Shown one piece after another: positions 42,939 through 54,000 of a stretch of 64,000 nt of DNA (the first letter of the stretch is position 1; each line of letters begins with the position of its first letter). Made by a program: the position numbers and the translations under genes. The DNA is from Eretmocerus hayati (lineage: Eukaryota; Arthropoda; Insecta; Hymenoptera; Aphelinidae). Location: positions 31,574,714 through 31,638,713 of the forward strand of contig CM056743.1 of the NCBI GenBank assembly GCA_029851415.1, in the 5' to 3' direction. The notes under the pieces are model-generated. The model did no database searches, was not told the DNA's origin, and worked only from the letters and a program-made list of their open reading frames with translations.

Positions 42939-45900
42939 ATGGAGGCTACTAAAAAACGTAGAACAGTGCTTCGTAGTGCTTTTACGAGGGCATGTACGTC
43001 TCTAAAAGAAAAAGTCGACGCTCAAGGACCCCTGGACGATGTGCTCATAGATTTCGAGTTTCTCGAGTCGAAATATAATGAACTGGTGAAGGTGCACGCT
43101 GCCTATAGCGCACTTATCTATGACTCAAAAACCGAAGAGGAAATTGATGCCGAGCTACAGGGCGATGATGAGTATACCAAGAAATTCATCACGTGCAAAA
43201 GGCAAGTGTCGAACATGAAACAAGCAGCTGAAGAGCGGGCTCGCATGGCAAATAACCCGACATCGAACGGGTCACAAACACTTCCTTCGTCGGCGAATTC
43301 GGAGCAACAAAGTTCCCTGAAACTACCTAAAATCGAGTTCCCGAAATTCTCGGGTAGCGTGAAGGAGTGGTTGCCGTTTTGGTGTGTCTTCAAAAAGGTT
43401 CATGAAGATCGCACGATGAAGCTCGAAGATAAGCTGCACTACCTTCTGCTCGCAACTACGGAAGGCTCACGTGCGCGCGAGATCGTTGCGAGTTTTCCTC
43501 CGACTGCAGACAACTATTTGAAAGCATTTGCAGCTCTGAAACAGCGTTTCGGTCGCGACGACCTCCTAGTTGAATTCTACGTCCGAGAACTGCTGAGTCT
43601 GGTACTGCAGAATGCAGCCAATGGGAATCAAAAGGTATCGCTAACAGTGATATACGATAAGCTTGGATCGTATGTGCGCGCCCTGGATTCGCTCGGAGTC
43701 ACATCCGATAAATGTGCCGCCATGCTTTACCCCCTCGTCGAGTCGTCGTTACCGGAAGAGGTATTACGAGCCTGGCAAAGAAGCGGCCATAACAAGAAAT
43801 CGGACGGTGCAGCGAATGATGCCGCCGACGAGAATGATCGGCTCTCGAAACTCCTAAAATTCTTACAAGAAGAGGTAGAAGATCAAGAACGCATCGACAT
43901 GGCTATGCAGGGTTTCGGGCTATCGGCAACGTCGGCGAATTCGAGGAAACCAACCAGACAGCAACAACAACAACAGCAGCAGCAGCAGCAGCAGCAGCGT
44001 AGCAGAGAAGCAGTCAAAGAAGAAACCAGTGCGAGTGCGAGTGCATTGCTAACAACGAGCGCGACGAAGAGTGGTGTTGTGTCGTGTGTGTTTTGTAAAG
44101 AACAACATGAATCCGAAGGTTGTGAAAAGGCGAGATCTATGTCTCTTGATGAAAGGAAAGATTGTGTGAAAAGAGTGAGTGCTTGTTTAAACTGTTTGAA
44201 GCACGGCCATATGGCGAGAAAATGTAGAGTTAACGTTAAGTGCGCATGGTGTGGTAAGAAACATGTGTTGCTGATGTGTGCGAATGTGAGTTTGGGCGAT
44301 GTTTCGCGGAATGGCGCTGCGACCGATAGCAAAACGAAATCGCACACGTCGAATGGCGAAGTAAGTCTAGCAACGATGACTTTTGCCCCCGAGGTGCGTT
44401 TGCAAACGTTGCTTGTTTTATTGTATTCTGACACCGGCGAGAAAGTGGTTCGCGCGATAATAGACTCGGCTTCGATGCGTTCGTATGTGCGGGCGTCTAT
44501 AGCACGAGAGTTGGGCTACGTACCGCAGAGTGACCTCGAGATAGGGCATTCATTGTTCGGTGGTGTCCAAGCCGCTCGAAAGAGACATAATCTTTTGAAA
44601 ATACGCGTTGCGAATATAGATCGATCTTTCGCCTGCAATTTCGACGCGCTCGATCAAGAGACTATTTGCGACACTATTCCGCCCATCCCAAAGTGCGATT
44701 GGGTAGACACCTTGCGCAAAGAGGGCATTGTTCTTTCCGACGTGAGTGAGGAGAGAAGGCCGATTGATGTACTTATTGGGGCTGATGTTGCGGGTCAGAT
44801 TCTCACTGGACGTAAACTCACGGTTGATAGTAGTGTCACAGTCTTCGAAACATTGCTTGGGTGGACGGTTTTGGGTAAGATCAGAGTTGACATTCTAGAT
44901 CTCCAAAAGCCGAAACAGATACCCGTGTTACTCACACAAGAACTCGACGCGCCTGACCTGTGGAAGTTAGATGTACTAGGAATTTCAGATCCGATCGAGA
45001 AACTTGATAAGGCGGTCCGCGATCAAAAAACGCGAGATTTTGTCGACAGTACTTTGCAAATCTCTGATGAAGGCCGGTACATAGTCAAGCTCCCGTGGAA
45101 ATTAGATCACGCGCCATTGCCGGATAATTTCAATCTTGCTCATAAGAGGCTTCTTTCCACGATAGTCAAACTTCAGAAGATGTGCATGTTGGATGATTAC
45201 GGTGAAGTTTTGAAAGGGTGGAATCGAGAAAAGGTCATAGAAAGAGTTGTGTTGACCAACAATGCTAAGAATTGTCATTATTTGCCCCACCGCGCAGTCG
45301 TGAAGGAAAATAGTACCACGAGGATTCGCCCGGTATTCGATGCCTCCGCGCGTACACAAGGTAACCCTTCTCTCAACGAGTGTCTCGAGAGTGGACCGAA
45401 TCTCATCGAGCTCGTACCTTCCTCAATCAATCGCTTCCGCGAAGGAAAAATCGGTGTGATATCTGATATTAAAGCCGCTTTCTTGCAAATTCTCGTCGCG
45501 GAAGGAGACAGAGACATGCTTCGTTTTCTGTGGATCGAAGATGGAGAGATCGTTATTTACAGGCACTGTCGCGTTGTTTTCGGTTTGAATTGTAGCCCCT
45601 TTTTGTTGGCAGTAGTCCTCATGATACACTTAGAAAAAATTCTGAAACTTCTTTTAGCCAGGGCGGTTCCTCTCGAAAGAGAATCGGCATGTGATGGGGG
45701 AGAAGTTTCTAAATGGAGCGTGAAAACTCTCAAAAAATTGAAAGAAGCTTTTTACGTGGACAACTGTGTCACAAGCGTCGAAACGCCCACCGATTTACAT
45801 CAATTCATCAATGAATCTACGGCGGTTTTAGCCGAGGGACAATTTAATTTGCGTGGTTGGGAATACACGCGAGATTCTCTTCCAAATGATGTCTCATCCG

Positions 45901-48380
45901 TTCTCGGGCTTCTCTGGAATAAGACAGATGATACATTAAGAGTTAACATTTCCGCGATCGAAAGCGGTCCTCCTTGTGTAGTGACAAAACGAGCCATCTT
46001 GTCCATGGCACACAAGATTTTCGACCCCATCGGCTATACGTGTCCCGCGACTCTACAACTCAAAATTCTTCTTGCACGGTTGTGGCGTGAAGAGTGCGAT
46101 TGGGACTCTCAAGTGAACGAGGAGCATCGACGTGAGTTCGTTTCATGGGTGGGCGAGCTGGATGCGTTGAGTAATATTGCCATCCCTCGATTCATCGGCG
46201 CGGGCAAACTTACACTCCACGCGTTCGGAGATGCGAGCAATTTGGGGTACGCGGCCGTTGTCTTTGCTCGATTGGTCGAAGGTGATGAGGTGAGTGTACA
46301 TTTGATGAGTGCTAGGGCACGTATTGCGCCCAAAGAGGCGACTATACCCCGTCTTGAACTATTAGCTGCACTTATTGCTGCGCGTCTTGCCGACGGCGTT
46401 ATAAAATCTTTGTCACGCGCTGTAGAGGAAGTGTTTTATTGGTCTGATTCGACTACTGTTTTGGCGTGGCGAAAGAATCAATCATCCCTGAATGTCTTTG
46501 TGTCAAATCGTGTGAAGGAGATTAATTTGTTGACGAGTAGCGGAGAGTGGCGTTTTGTACCAGGGGAAATGAACCCGGCTGACTTGCCGTCGCGAGGGTG
46601 CACTCCCGCTCAACTGCTCCAGTCGCAGTGGTGGTTCGGTCCCAAATGGCTCCTCAAGCCCAAAGACCTTTGGCCGAATGAGTACGGGAGTGAGAATGAC
46701 GAATTCATTGCAAGTGGCTATAAGAAATGTAAGTCGGTTGTTATGACGTGTGTAACTGATGATGTAAAATTCAGTGTGAGAGAGATCTTTTCATCGTACA
46801 CTAAATTAATACGCTTTGTTGCGTGGGTTCGACGATTTATAGCTAATTGTAAGAGACGAATTTCAGCCCGACAAAGAAATGAACCACTCAAGCCAGTTGA
46901 AAGCGGTGGAAAGAATTACCTGTTGTACAGTGAGATGGCTAAAGCTGAATGTGTTATTCTAAAGCATTTACAAGAAGAGTTATTTTCAAATTCTGGTCAG
47001 AAACAATTATCTTCTTTCAAAACCTTGAAGAACTCAGAGGGATTGATTGTATTGCAAACACGTGTTTCGAACCGCAAAGACTTTCAAAATTTTATGTATC
47101 CAGTATTGTTAAGCCGGCACGAGATAGTTGATTTGCTCATCCGCGAGACACACGAACGTTGCGGGCATTTGGGGGTGCAAGTTGTGATGAATGTGTTACG
47201 TGAGAAATTTTGGATTATAGCTGCCCGTTGTGCTGTGAAGAAAGTTTTGCGTGAGTGTGTAACGTGTAAGAGGCAGTTGGCCAAACGTTTGCAGTGTGAG
47301 ACGCCACCATTGCCGCCTGAACGGGTTCGCGATGCAAGGGTCTTTGAAGTTACAGGAGTGGATCTCGCAGGACCACTGTATATAAAGGGAGGAGGAAAGG
47401 TGTGGATCTGTATTTTTACTTGCGCCGTGTACCGTGCCGTTCACCTAGAGTTACTCTCCTCATTGAGTTCTGATGCGTTTGGTGAAGGTCTGCGCCGCTT
47501 CGTCGCGCGGAGGGGCCGCGTGAAGACAATTTTTTGTGATAACGGTTTGAACTTTGTAGGACTCTACAACGCTCTTAAAGAGCTCGACTGGGACCAGATC
47601 ACAAAGCAGGCCTCCCTTTGCGCGATTGAGTGGCGTTTCAACCCTCCATCCGCACCTTGGTGGGGCGGTTGGTGGGAGAGAATTGTGGGCGTAGTAAAAT
47701 CAGTTTTGCGAAAGGTGCTCGGTAAAGCGCTTCTTTCTTACGAAAGCCTAGCAACTTCTCTTTGCGATACAGACGCCGTGATAAATGCCCGTCCTTTGAC
47801 TTATTTGTCAAGTGATCCTGATGATTTGCGCCCTCTCACGCCGGCCATGTTCTTGCAAGAATTGTGCGAAACTGGAATGCCTGATCTTGATGCACTTGAC
47901 CGATCAAAGTTGGATGAGAAACTTGTGCGCCTGCAACAGATTCGGGAAAATTTGCGTGCTCGTTTTCGCACCGAATATTTGAGCCAACTTCTTTCGGTGA
48001 AGGAAAAATCAGAGATTCGCGAGATACGGGTCGGAGACGTTGTTTTAATTGAAGATGACAATAAAAAACGGGTCAGTTGGCCGCTAGCGCGTGTCGTCGA
48101 AAAAATTGTCGGGCGGGACGGGAACGCTCGCGTCTATGTCCTCAAAACGAAAAATGGATTGATAAAACGGCCGATACAGCGTTTGTTCCCGCTAGAAGTC
48201 AGTGATTGTGACCCAAATCTTTCGCCTCGTTCAAGCTTGCGAAGCGAGCACAAAAAATCTGAAGAGGCAGCCGTCTGCCCAGAGAGAAAAAATGCGAGTT
48301 GTGGAAACGGAACGCGTTCCATCACTACTAGAAGTGGTCGTACTATACGACGCCCTCGCCGTTTGGAAGATAAGGAATGA
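42939..48380 (+). CDS. BEL/Pao gag-pol polyprotein (about 1813 aa)
   Basis: The start is taken at MEATKKRR (42939); the frame is open from 42906. Counting from 42906: gag DUF1759-type domain about 140-290 (PKIEFPKFSG, W..F); a 13-Gln run at 352-364; zinc knuckles CLNCLKHGHMARKC (427-440) and CAWC...H...C (446-458); aspartic protease DSAS (520-523); reverse transcriptase RPVFDAS (808-814), SDIKAAFLQI (853-862) and FYVDN (949-953); RNase H HAFGDAS, ELLAAL, YWSDST (about 1105-1184); integrase H-H-C-C (1416, 1421, 1451, 1454) and D1486-D1545-E1591; a DUF5641-type C-terminus (about 1700-1765). It carries YVDN where most reverse transcriptases have YxDD. Confidence 0.94.
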   Translation: MEATKKRRTVLRSAFTRACTSLKEKVDAQGPLDDVLIDFEFLESKYNELVKVHAAYSALIYDSKTEEEIDAELQGDDEYTKKFITCKRQVSNMKQAAEERARMANNPTSNGSQTLPSSANSEQQSSLKLPKIEFPKFSGSVKEWLPFWCVFKKVHEDRTMKLEDKLHYLLLATTEGSRAREIVASFPPTADNYLKAFAALKQRFGRDDLLVEFYVRELLSLVLQNAANGNQKVSLTVIYDKLGSYVRALDSLGVTSDKCAAMLYPLVESSLPEEVLRAWQRSGHNKKSDGAANDAADENDRLSKLLKFLQEEVEDQERIDMAMQGFGLSATSANSRKPTRQQQQQQQQQQQQQRSREAVKEETSASASALLTTSATKSGVVSCVFCKEQHESEGCEKARSMSLDERKDCVKRVSACLNCLKHGHMARKCRVNVKCAWCGKKHVLLMCANVSLGDVSRNGAATDSKTKSHTSNGEVSLATMTFAPEVRLQTLLVLLYSDTGEKVVRAIIDSASMRSYVRASIARELGYVPQSDLEIGHSLFGGVQAARKRHNLLKIRVANIDRSFACNFDALDQETICDTIPPIPKCDWVDTLRKEGIVLSDVSEERRPIDVLIGADVAGQILTGRKLTVDSSVTVFETLLGWTVLGKIRVDILDLQKPKQIPVLLTQELDAPDLWKLDVLGISDPIEKLDKAVRDQKTRDFVDSTLQISDEGRYIVKLPWKLDHAPLPDNFNLAHKRLLSTIVKLQKMCMLDDYGEVLKGWNREKVIERVVLTNNAKNCHYLPHRAVVKENSTTRIRPVFDASARTQGNPSLNECLESGPNLIELVPSSINRFREGKIGVISDIKAAFLQILVAEGDRDMLRFLWIEDGEIVIYRHCRVVFGLNCSPFLLAVVLMIHLEKILKLLLARAVPLERESACDGGEVSKWSVKTLKKLKEAFYVDNCVTSVETPTDLHQFINESTAVLAEGQFNLRGWEYTRDSLPNDVSSVLGLLWNKTDDTLRVNISAIESGPPCVVTKRAILSMAHKIFDPIGYTCPATLQLKILLARLWREECDWDSQVNEEHRREFVSWVGELDALSNIAIPRFIGAGKLTLHAFGDASNLGYAAVVFARLVEGDEVSVHLMSARARIAPKEATIPRLELLAALIAARLADGVIKSLSRAVEEVFYWSDSTTVLAWRKNQSSLNVFVSNRVKEINLLTSSGEWRFVPGEMNPADLPSRGCTPAQLLQSQWWFGPKWLLKPKDLWPNEYGSENDEFIASGYKKCKSVVMTCVTDDVKFSVREIFSSYTKLIRFVAWVRRFIANCKRRISARQRNEPLKPVESGGKNYLLYSEMAKAECVILKHLQEELFSNSGQKQLSSFKTLKNSEGLIVLQTRVSNRKDFQNFMYPVLLSRHEIVDLLIRETHERCGHLGVQVVMNVLREKFWIIAARCAVKKVLRECVTCKRQLAKRLQCETPPLPPERVRDARVFEVTGVDLAGPLYIKGGGKVWICIFTCAVYRAVHLELLSSLSSDAFGEGLRRFVARRGRVKTIFCDNGLNFVGLYNALKELDWDQITKQASLCAIEWRFNPPSAPWWGGWWERIVGVVKSVLRKVLGKALLSYESLATSLCDTDAVINARPLTYLSSDPDDLRPLTPAMFLQELCETGMPDLDALDRSKLDEKLVRLQQIRENLRARFRTEYLSQLLSVKEKSEIREIRVGDVVLIEDDNKKRVSWPLARVVEKIVGRDGNARVYVLKTKNGLIKRPIQRLFPLEVSDCDPNLSPRSSLRSEHKKSEEAAVCPERKNASCGNGTRSITTRSGRTIRRPRRLEDKE

Positions 48381-48422
48381 GTATTTCCCGAGTTGTGTTT
48401 TGAAAATCCTGAAAGAATTTCC

Positions 48423-48435
48423 AAAAGGGGGAGGA
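48423..48435 (+). promoter_or_regulatory. Polypurine tract
   Basis: AAAAGGGGGAGGA lies directly before the 3' LTR, the plus-strand priming site. Confidence 0.85.
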
Positions 48436-48684
48436 TGTGGAAAATATGTTGAGTATGTGTGCGTGAGCGACAGTAGCGCCGACGCGCGCGAGAGACAGGG
48501 AGCAGCGGTCAGTCGGGCAAGAGCTCGGAGAGCGAGCGGTTTGTGCTCGTGGCTCTGCCATTTTCATCTGTATTTTTGTATCTTATTGTAAACCTAGTTC
48601 TGTAGTCAACTTTCGAATAAATTCTTTTAGTAATCTTGAAACACAGCGTGGAGACTCATTTACTCGACAGCCTGTTTAATTGAA
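48436..48684 (+). repeat. 3' LTR
   Basis: The 249 bp copy of the 5' LTR, directly after the polypurine tract and followed by the AATGAC duplication. Confidence 0.93.
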
Positions 48685-48733
48685 AATGACAAAAAAGGTC
48701 GAAATTGTCCCAAAGTTACCCCAGTTGACGGTA

Positions 48734-51099
48734 TACACTGCATTATTACTGCATTGTTTTGCATAGATTAGGGTCGGTAGAGAGACTTTCAAGTGAAACC
48801 ATCATCGGATACAATATTAGAAATGTAACTGTCATCTGAAAGTTATAGTGGCTCGCACACAAGTGCATACTCAATTGTCTTATTTTGGATGTGACTTCCG
48901 CATTAATTTTCGAATAAAAAGCCAGTGAATTCATCCATTATTCTTATGAGCACTATATGAATGACATGAAGTAAAACTTTATGTAGGCGATGGAAAAATC
49001 ATCATCGCGTCAAATATCTCACACCAATGGAAGAATCACTCAAGTGGCAGTATTTTAACGCAGCTACGAAGCGCGAAAATGTAATGCCAAGATCGTTTCC
49101 CTTCATGGTGTAATGCAGTTCACATAATTGGTTGACGCTCGAGTATGTGCGAGGATTTGCGAGGCTACCAGGGCGTGCAAACACTTGTCTTCTTGCTATC
49201 CGGTTTCTCGCGTTTGACGCTCAGCTCGTTAGTCACTCTTGAACCATCTTGCAGTCTGCTAGCAAAACGCCGACGATGCGATGTATACGCCCATTCGTTT
49301 CTCGACACTTTCGTATTCGTACTCGTGTTTGACTTACTCTTTCAAGAAAAGTCAAAATATTCATGTTCCTCCCTCGTGTCATCCTTATAGCTACGATTTA
49401 TAACATTGCCATTATTACGAAGGGCTCATACACGAAATGTCTTATGCTTGTATAATGGAAAGGGCTACTGATATGTAGTAAAGAAACTCACAAAATTGTC
49501 AGTTAAGCGCACGTGCAACTTTATTAATCTCTGTACAAGATATATTTTTAGATCAGGAAGGAATATTTACAGGGCTGCAGTGATCGTCTGGAAGCCGTAT
49601 TTTTTCTTTTCTAGTGACAAGAGGCGTGTAAGTTAGTCAGTGCAACGTAGAATATGATAACAAGTGGCTTGAAGTTGCAGCAAGCGCAAAGAGTAATTTA
49701 CATTGATTTATGAGTCAAAACTATTTGGAAGAAAGTCTGATGTCTGGTGTGGTTAAGATTCATGCGCTTCGAGTCTGATTTTGCGCAGATTAATGGCTGA
49801 TAGATACATTGGCAATTCAACTTTCAGGACGAAATATTCGCCTTGAATCGTTTTGTGATTCTGCAATTACTCTAGCTGCACATTATTTTAACGGTAATTA
49901 CACGAGCTTACGATACTGTGTATGTACAAAAATACATAAATGGGCGTTGGCACGCTGAGACTTATGACATCCTCTCGAGAAATATCGCGGTCGAGAGAGT
50001 TTTCTAGTACATATCCACCATCATCCACCATAAATTTTTTCATCTATTTGAGATCAACGCTTATTCAAATAATCATGTCGTTCTTTTCAATATCAACATT
50101 TTTAAAATATAAAAGTAAAAATAAAAGATTATCAATTTGAGTAAAAGAAACTCGCATTCTGAGAAACTTATTGAATATTTGTACAATCTTAGATTAAAAA
50201 TAAAATAGAATAAATGCCCCGTAATTCAACTCTTTGTTGAACTACTGGAAATATCATCACAATCAGAGTATTTGAAAATGACAAACATTTTCTCATATCG
50301 GGTTAGTGGAAGCTTAAATACTCACAATTTTCAGCCAAGGAAGTCATGGACAATTGGAGATATAAATTGGAAAATATGTTTAGTTTGTTACTGGCTAGGC
50401 AGAAGTATGTACAAGAGTAAATCAGTACTATGTAATGTTCTACAAGTTTGTCAAATCACTATTCAAGAGTAAATAAAATTTCTGGACTGACAAATAATTT
50501 GAAAGCTTGATCAACGTCAAAAATCTGATTTCATAATTTGAATTTTACGCTTTTATGAGACGTATACTTCTAAGCTCGTTTTGTTTGATTTAGACTTTTT
50601 GATTCGTTAGAGAGGCTCGGCATTTGCCTCTGAGATCTATTCTAAAAAAGGAGTATTAGACAAAAATTGTTGTTCGAGAATTTAACAGTCTTTTGATGTA
50701 GGCAGTGATGACGAAATGAGACAACTCATCTCTAACAAAATCAAAATAAGTAAAATAATCCAATTAGATCGTAGCACTAACGAAAACTTTTGATTATAAA
50801 TGAATCGTTTTCTAGTGTCCTTACTGACTGTCATAATGAGATCTCGAATAAAAAATTCGATTAACAGTAGGAAAAAAAAAGAGAAATAGAGTAGTAATAC
50901 AGACTCATCCTTAAAAATTATACACATTTGAACAATTAGTTTGTCAAGAATATTCAACGGCTCACTTTACACGCACGCATTCGACCATAGAAGTATCAAT
51001 GTTTACATATATACAAAATAGGTTCGGAAAAAGCGCATTAGGGTCGACCTACAAAAAAATTTGGCTTTTATCAGAAGAAAAATCACTTCCAAGTGGAAA
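48734..51099. other. Intergenic and probable 3' UTR of the RYK gene
   Basis: No ORF with support. The minus-strand 3' UTR of the receptor gene should begin at 51099. An AATAAA (TTTATT at 49520-49525 on the plus strand) is a candidate end, which would make a UTR of about 1.6 kb. Confidence 0.35.
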
Positions 51100-54000
51100 T
51101 TAGACGTATCTCGTCAGTTGGGTATGGAATTCTTGAAGACAAACGACGAGTTGGCTGAATGTAGGTCTTTCACTCGGTGACATGGCCCAGCAATACGCCA
51201 TTATAGCAAATAGTTCGTCTGGACAGTTTACTGGTTGAGCGAGCCTATAGCCATCCCTTAGATATGAAGCCATCTCGAATGGATCAACTTCAGCGTACGG
51301 CTGCTGTGCTAGAGTTGTGAGTTCCCACAGGAGTACTCCGAATGACCACTGGAAATTAGAACAAAAATTTATTAGTTTTGTATCCAAAAATCTTCAAAAA
51401 ATCATCAGAGAATCTTTTTTCCAACAATCGCATCAAAGGATGCACTAGAAGTTTGCTGAAATCATTCATGAAAAGAGAATGAAAATTGAAAACTGTGGAA
51501 AACATTGATCATCTAGCATAGTTTAGTGATGACGAATCGGGACTTCTAGAAATTATTCAGACGTGAGACCACCAAGAAAGATCGAGAGAATCTAAGGTTT
51601 CATTGAATATGCACTTCTTGCCATGATAAAAATGGAACAACAAAAAGTTTGTGCAAGTGAACGTCCCGCAATTCTTCAAAGGTATTTATCGTATCCGGTA
51701 GCTTATCTGAAGCTCATAATACCGGTATGTGTATGGTATTCGGTTCAACATAATGCATTCATTGACAGTCATATATTACGAGGTAATGGTAACGAGTTTG
51801 AACTGTATTTTACTTACCACATCCGAGGCGGGGCTGAAAGTTTTACTTAAAAGACTTTCGATTGCAAGCCACTTGATTGGTCGATTCTCGTTATCACCCA
51901 GACAGTAGTAGTCTTGTGGAAATAGATCGCGAGCCAATGCGTTATCGGTAATCTGTACTCGGAGATCATCATCGACTCTGAAAATTTGGAATGGGAAGAA
52001 AATTATATGATTGAGGTTCACTGTGAGATATTAAAGATTCAGGATTTTCGCTGAAATGATCAGGGAAGTTTTTTTTTTTGATTTTGTAAAAAGTAGAAAC
52101 ATTTATTACGTACTTCACATTTGAACAAAACTTGGTGAGTTTTCTAGTAATAGGTTTCTTGGAAATTGAGATAAGTACACGAATAAAAAGACGGTCAACT
52201 CTTGTTGGGATTTTTTTAATCGTTTAAAGACCATCGCAGTATTTTGACCGCACGAAAGTTTCAAATTGAAATACTTGCAAAGATTACTACTTTGAGGGAA
52301 TTTGATTTTATCGGAAAATGTACATTGGAAAAATGTTGAGAAAAAAAATGGTAGTCGAAACGTGTCAACTTACACGCAATTGCGAGCGGCAATATCCCGA
52401 TGTAGTAAGCGTTTACGGTGCAGGTACTGTACGGCCTTGGCAGCTTGCAAAGCCATCTCGACAACCTCCTGGGTAGTGAGTGCTCTGGGAGGACCTTCAC
52501 TGCTGGTTTTGCATCTTTGCAAAAACCTCTTCATATTTTTGTAGCCAGTGTAGGGGTAAAGTAAAAATGGCGCACTCTTTTCCTCGATTGAGACTCCGAT
52601 GACGGGCAGAAGCGTTGGATGATTTAGTCCGTATAATGAGAGTCCTTCCCGTATCAGTAAGGACATCTAAGGAACGAGGAGTTGTATTATTATTGAGTAA
52701 CTATAATTCAGATCGTAGGTGAGGATTCCTAAAATCTTTTTTCGGTATTATGGGAATATTTTTGGGTTTGAAGGTTTTGGATTAAAATTTTGAGATATCT
52801 TTCTCAGACCAAAAATACCCATGGTGATTTGAACACTGATGTCGTTGCTGTAATTTTGAGCAAGACTCGAGGGGGGGGGATAAAATTATGTCGATATATC
52901 TTCATGAAGGAAATAACTTATAGTTCAGAGTATTAGATGAAAGATACTCTATGAAGATGCATTGCGTGAGGGATATTGATACTTTTATTCCCTGTGTGAG
53001 CCATGATTTTTCATCGCGTTTGCAAAAACAATCAATAATCAGAGATGAGGTCAAAATATTTATTACAATATATGATGGGAAGAACGGCCGAATTGCAAGG
53101 AACTTCTTATCTAAGCAAGATTTTTTGATTTTCCAGTCTAAATAATTCAGTACGGTGTAGAGACAAGGATGGAAACTATCATCAGCTCTGCATTTAAGAC
53201 TAACACTTATATTGAGGTTGGGTTTTTGATATCTTCCCGATGGCCCTGTGGTTCTATAGGGGATGTATGTTCCGCAGACAATCAGAGTGACGGAAGCTCG
53301 GTCAAGAAATCTTGCTTCAATAAGGAATGCCTCGCAATTTGGCCGTTCCTCACATCATACATTGAAATATAGCGAGGGTATAATTTCATTATTCCAACAA
53401 AATATCACGGTTGTAAGATTGAATAGAATGAGAGGGTATTTCGATCGAAGAGATGAATTCGAGGATGAATTTGAATGGACATTCAAATTTCAATGGACAT
53501 TCGAATTTGAATAGTTAGATTATGAGATTCGAGCATAAATTTTTTCCGTTACTTGCAAAAAGATTTCCTATTCACGAAAAGATATCTCATCATACATCTT
53601 TGAATATTGGGAGCTAACATTCGATAAGCGCTCTTATCTTTCCTCCGTGTTATTTTCAGGATTCGGCCATATTGCTTTTTTCTGCCATCTAAAGTAACAC
53701 GCATGTTAGTTCCCAATTGCAGTTGCACTTATTCCTTTCATTTCTCAAAATCAACTATTTTCTGACTGTAAAGTTTGGAGTGAGGAATTCGAGAAATTTT
53801 TTAAGAATGAGATTTCAAAAATTCAACTTGGTTGGGTAAAATATTCATATCCGACTGAGATTTTCCAAATTTTAAATCGATCAAGCATGCGACTAACAAT
53901 TATCGCCACTCGATCAGTAGAACGATGTAATCGTGTCTATAAAATTTATCTCAGCGATGATATGAATAAATATGAAATTCACATAGTTACAAGCTTCAGG

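Larger units (their letters stand above)
42604..48684 (+). mobile_element. Intact BEL/Pao LTR retrotransposon
   Basis: The element is 6.08 kb with two 249 bp LTRs (42604-42852 and 48436-48684) that I read as identical. It has a primer-binding site, one uninterrupted gag-pol ORF, a polypurine tract and a 5-6 bp target duplication. The domain order gag, protease, reverse transcriptase, RNase H, integrase is that of BEL/Pao. No third ORF is present. Identical LTRs and an open frame mean a very recent insertion. Confidence 0.95.
41393..48731. mobile_element. TA-flanked foldback element, split by later insertions
   Basis: The two ends are identical 32 bp inverted repeats starting CCGTCAACTGGGGTAACTTT, flanked by TA (41391-41392 and 48732-48733). 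The arms (41393-41780, and 41826-41883 plus about 42300-42603 plus 48691-48731) pair through AATCGAAAGCTT, TTATGACCAGA and CTGATTAA. Removing the insert at 41884-42299 and the BEL element restores one foldback of about 1.2 kb. The TA flank suggests Tc1/mariner-like transposition. It has no ORF of its own. Confidence 0.8.

Noticed and set aside
53446..53514. Repeated ATGGACATTC phrase coding a WTF/EFE-like pattern
   Set aside because: A short local duplication in an intron with no gene context.
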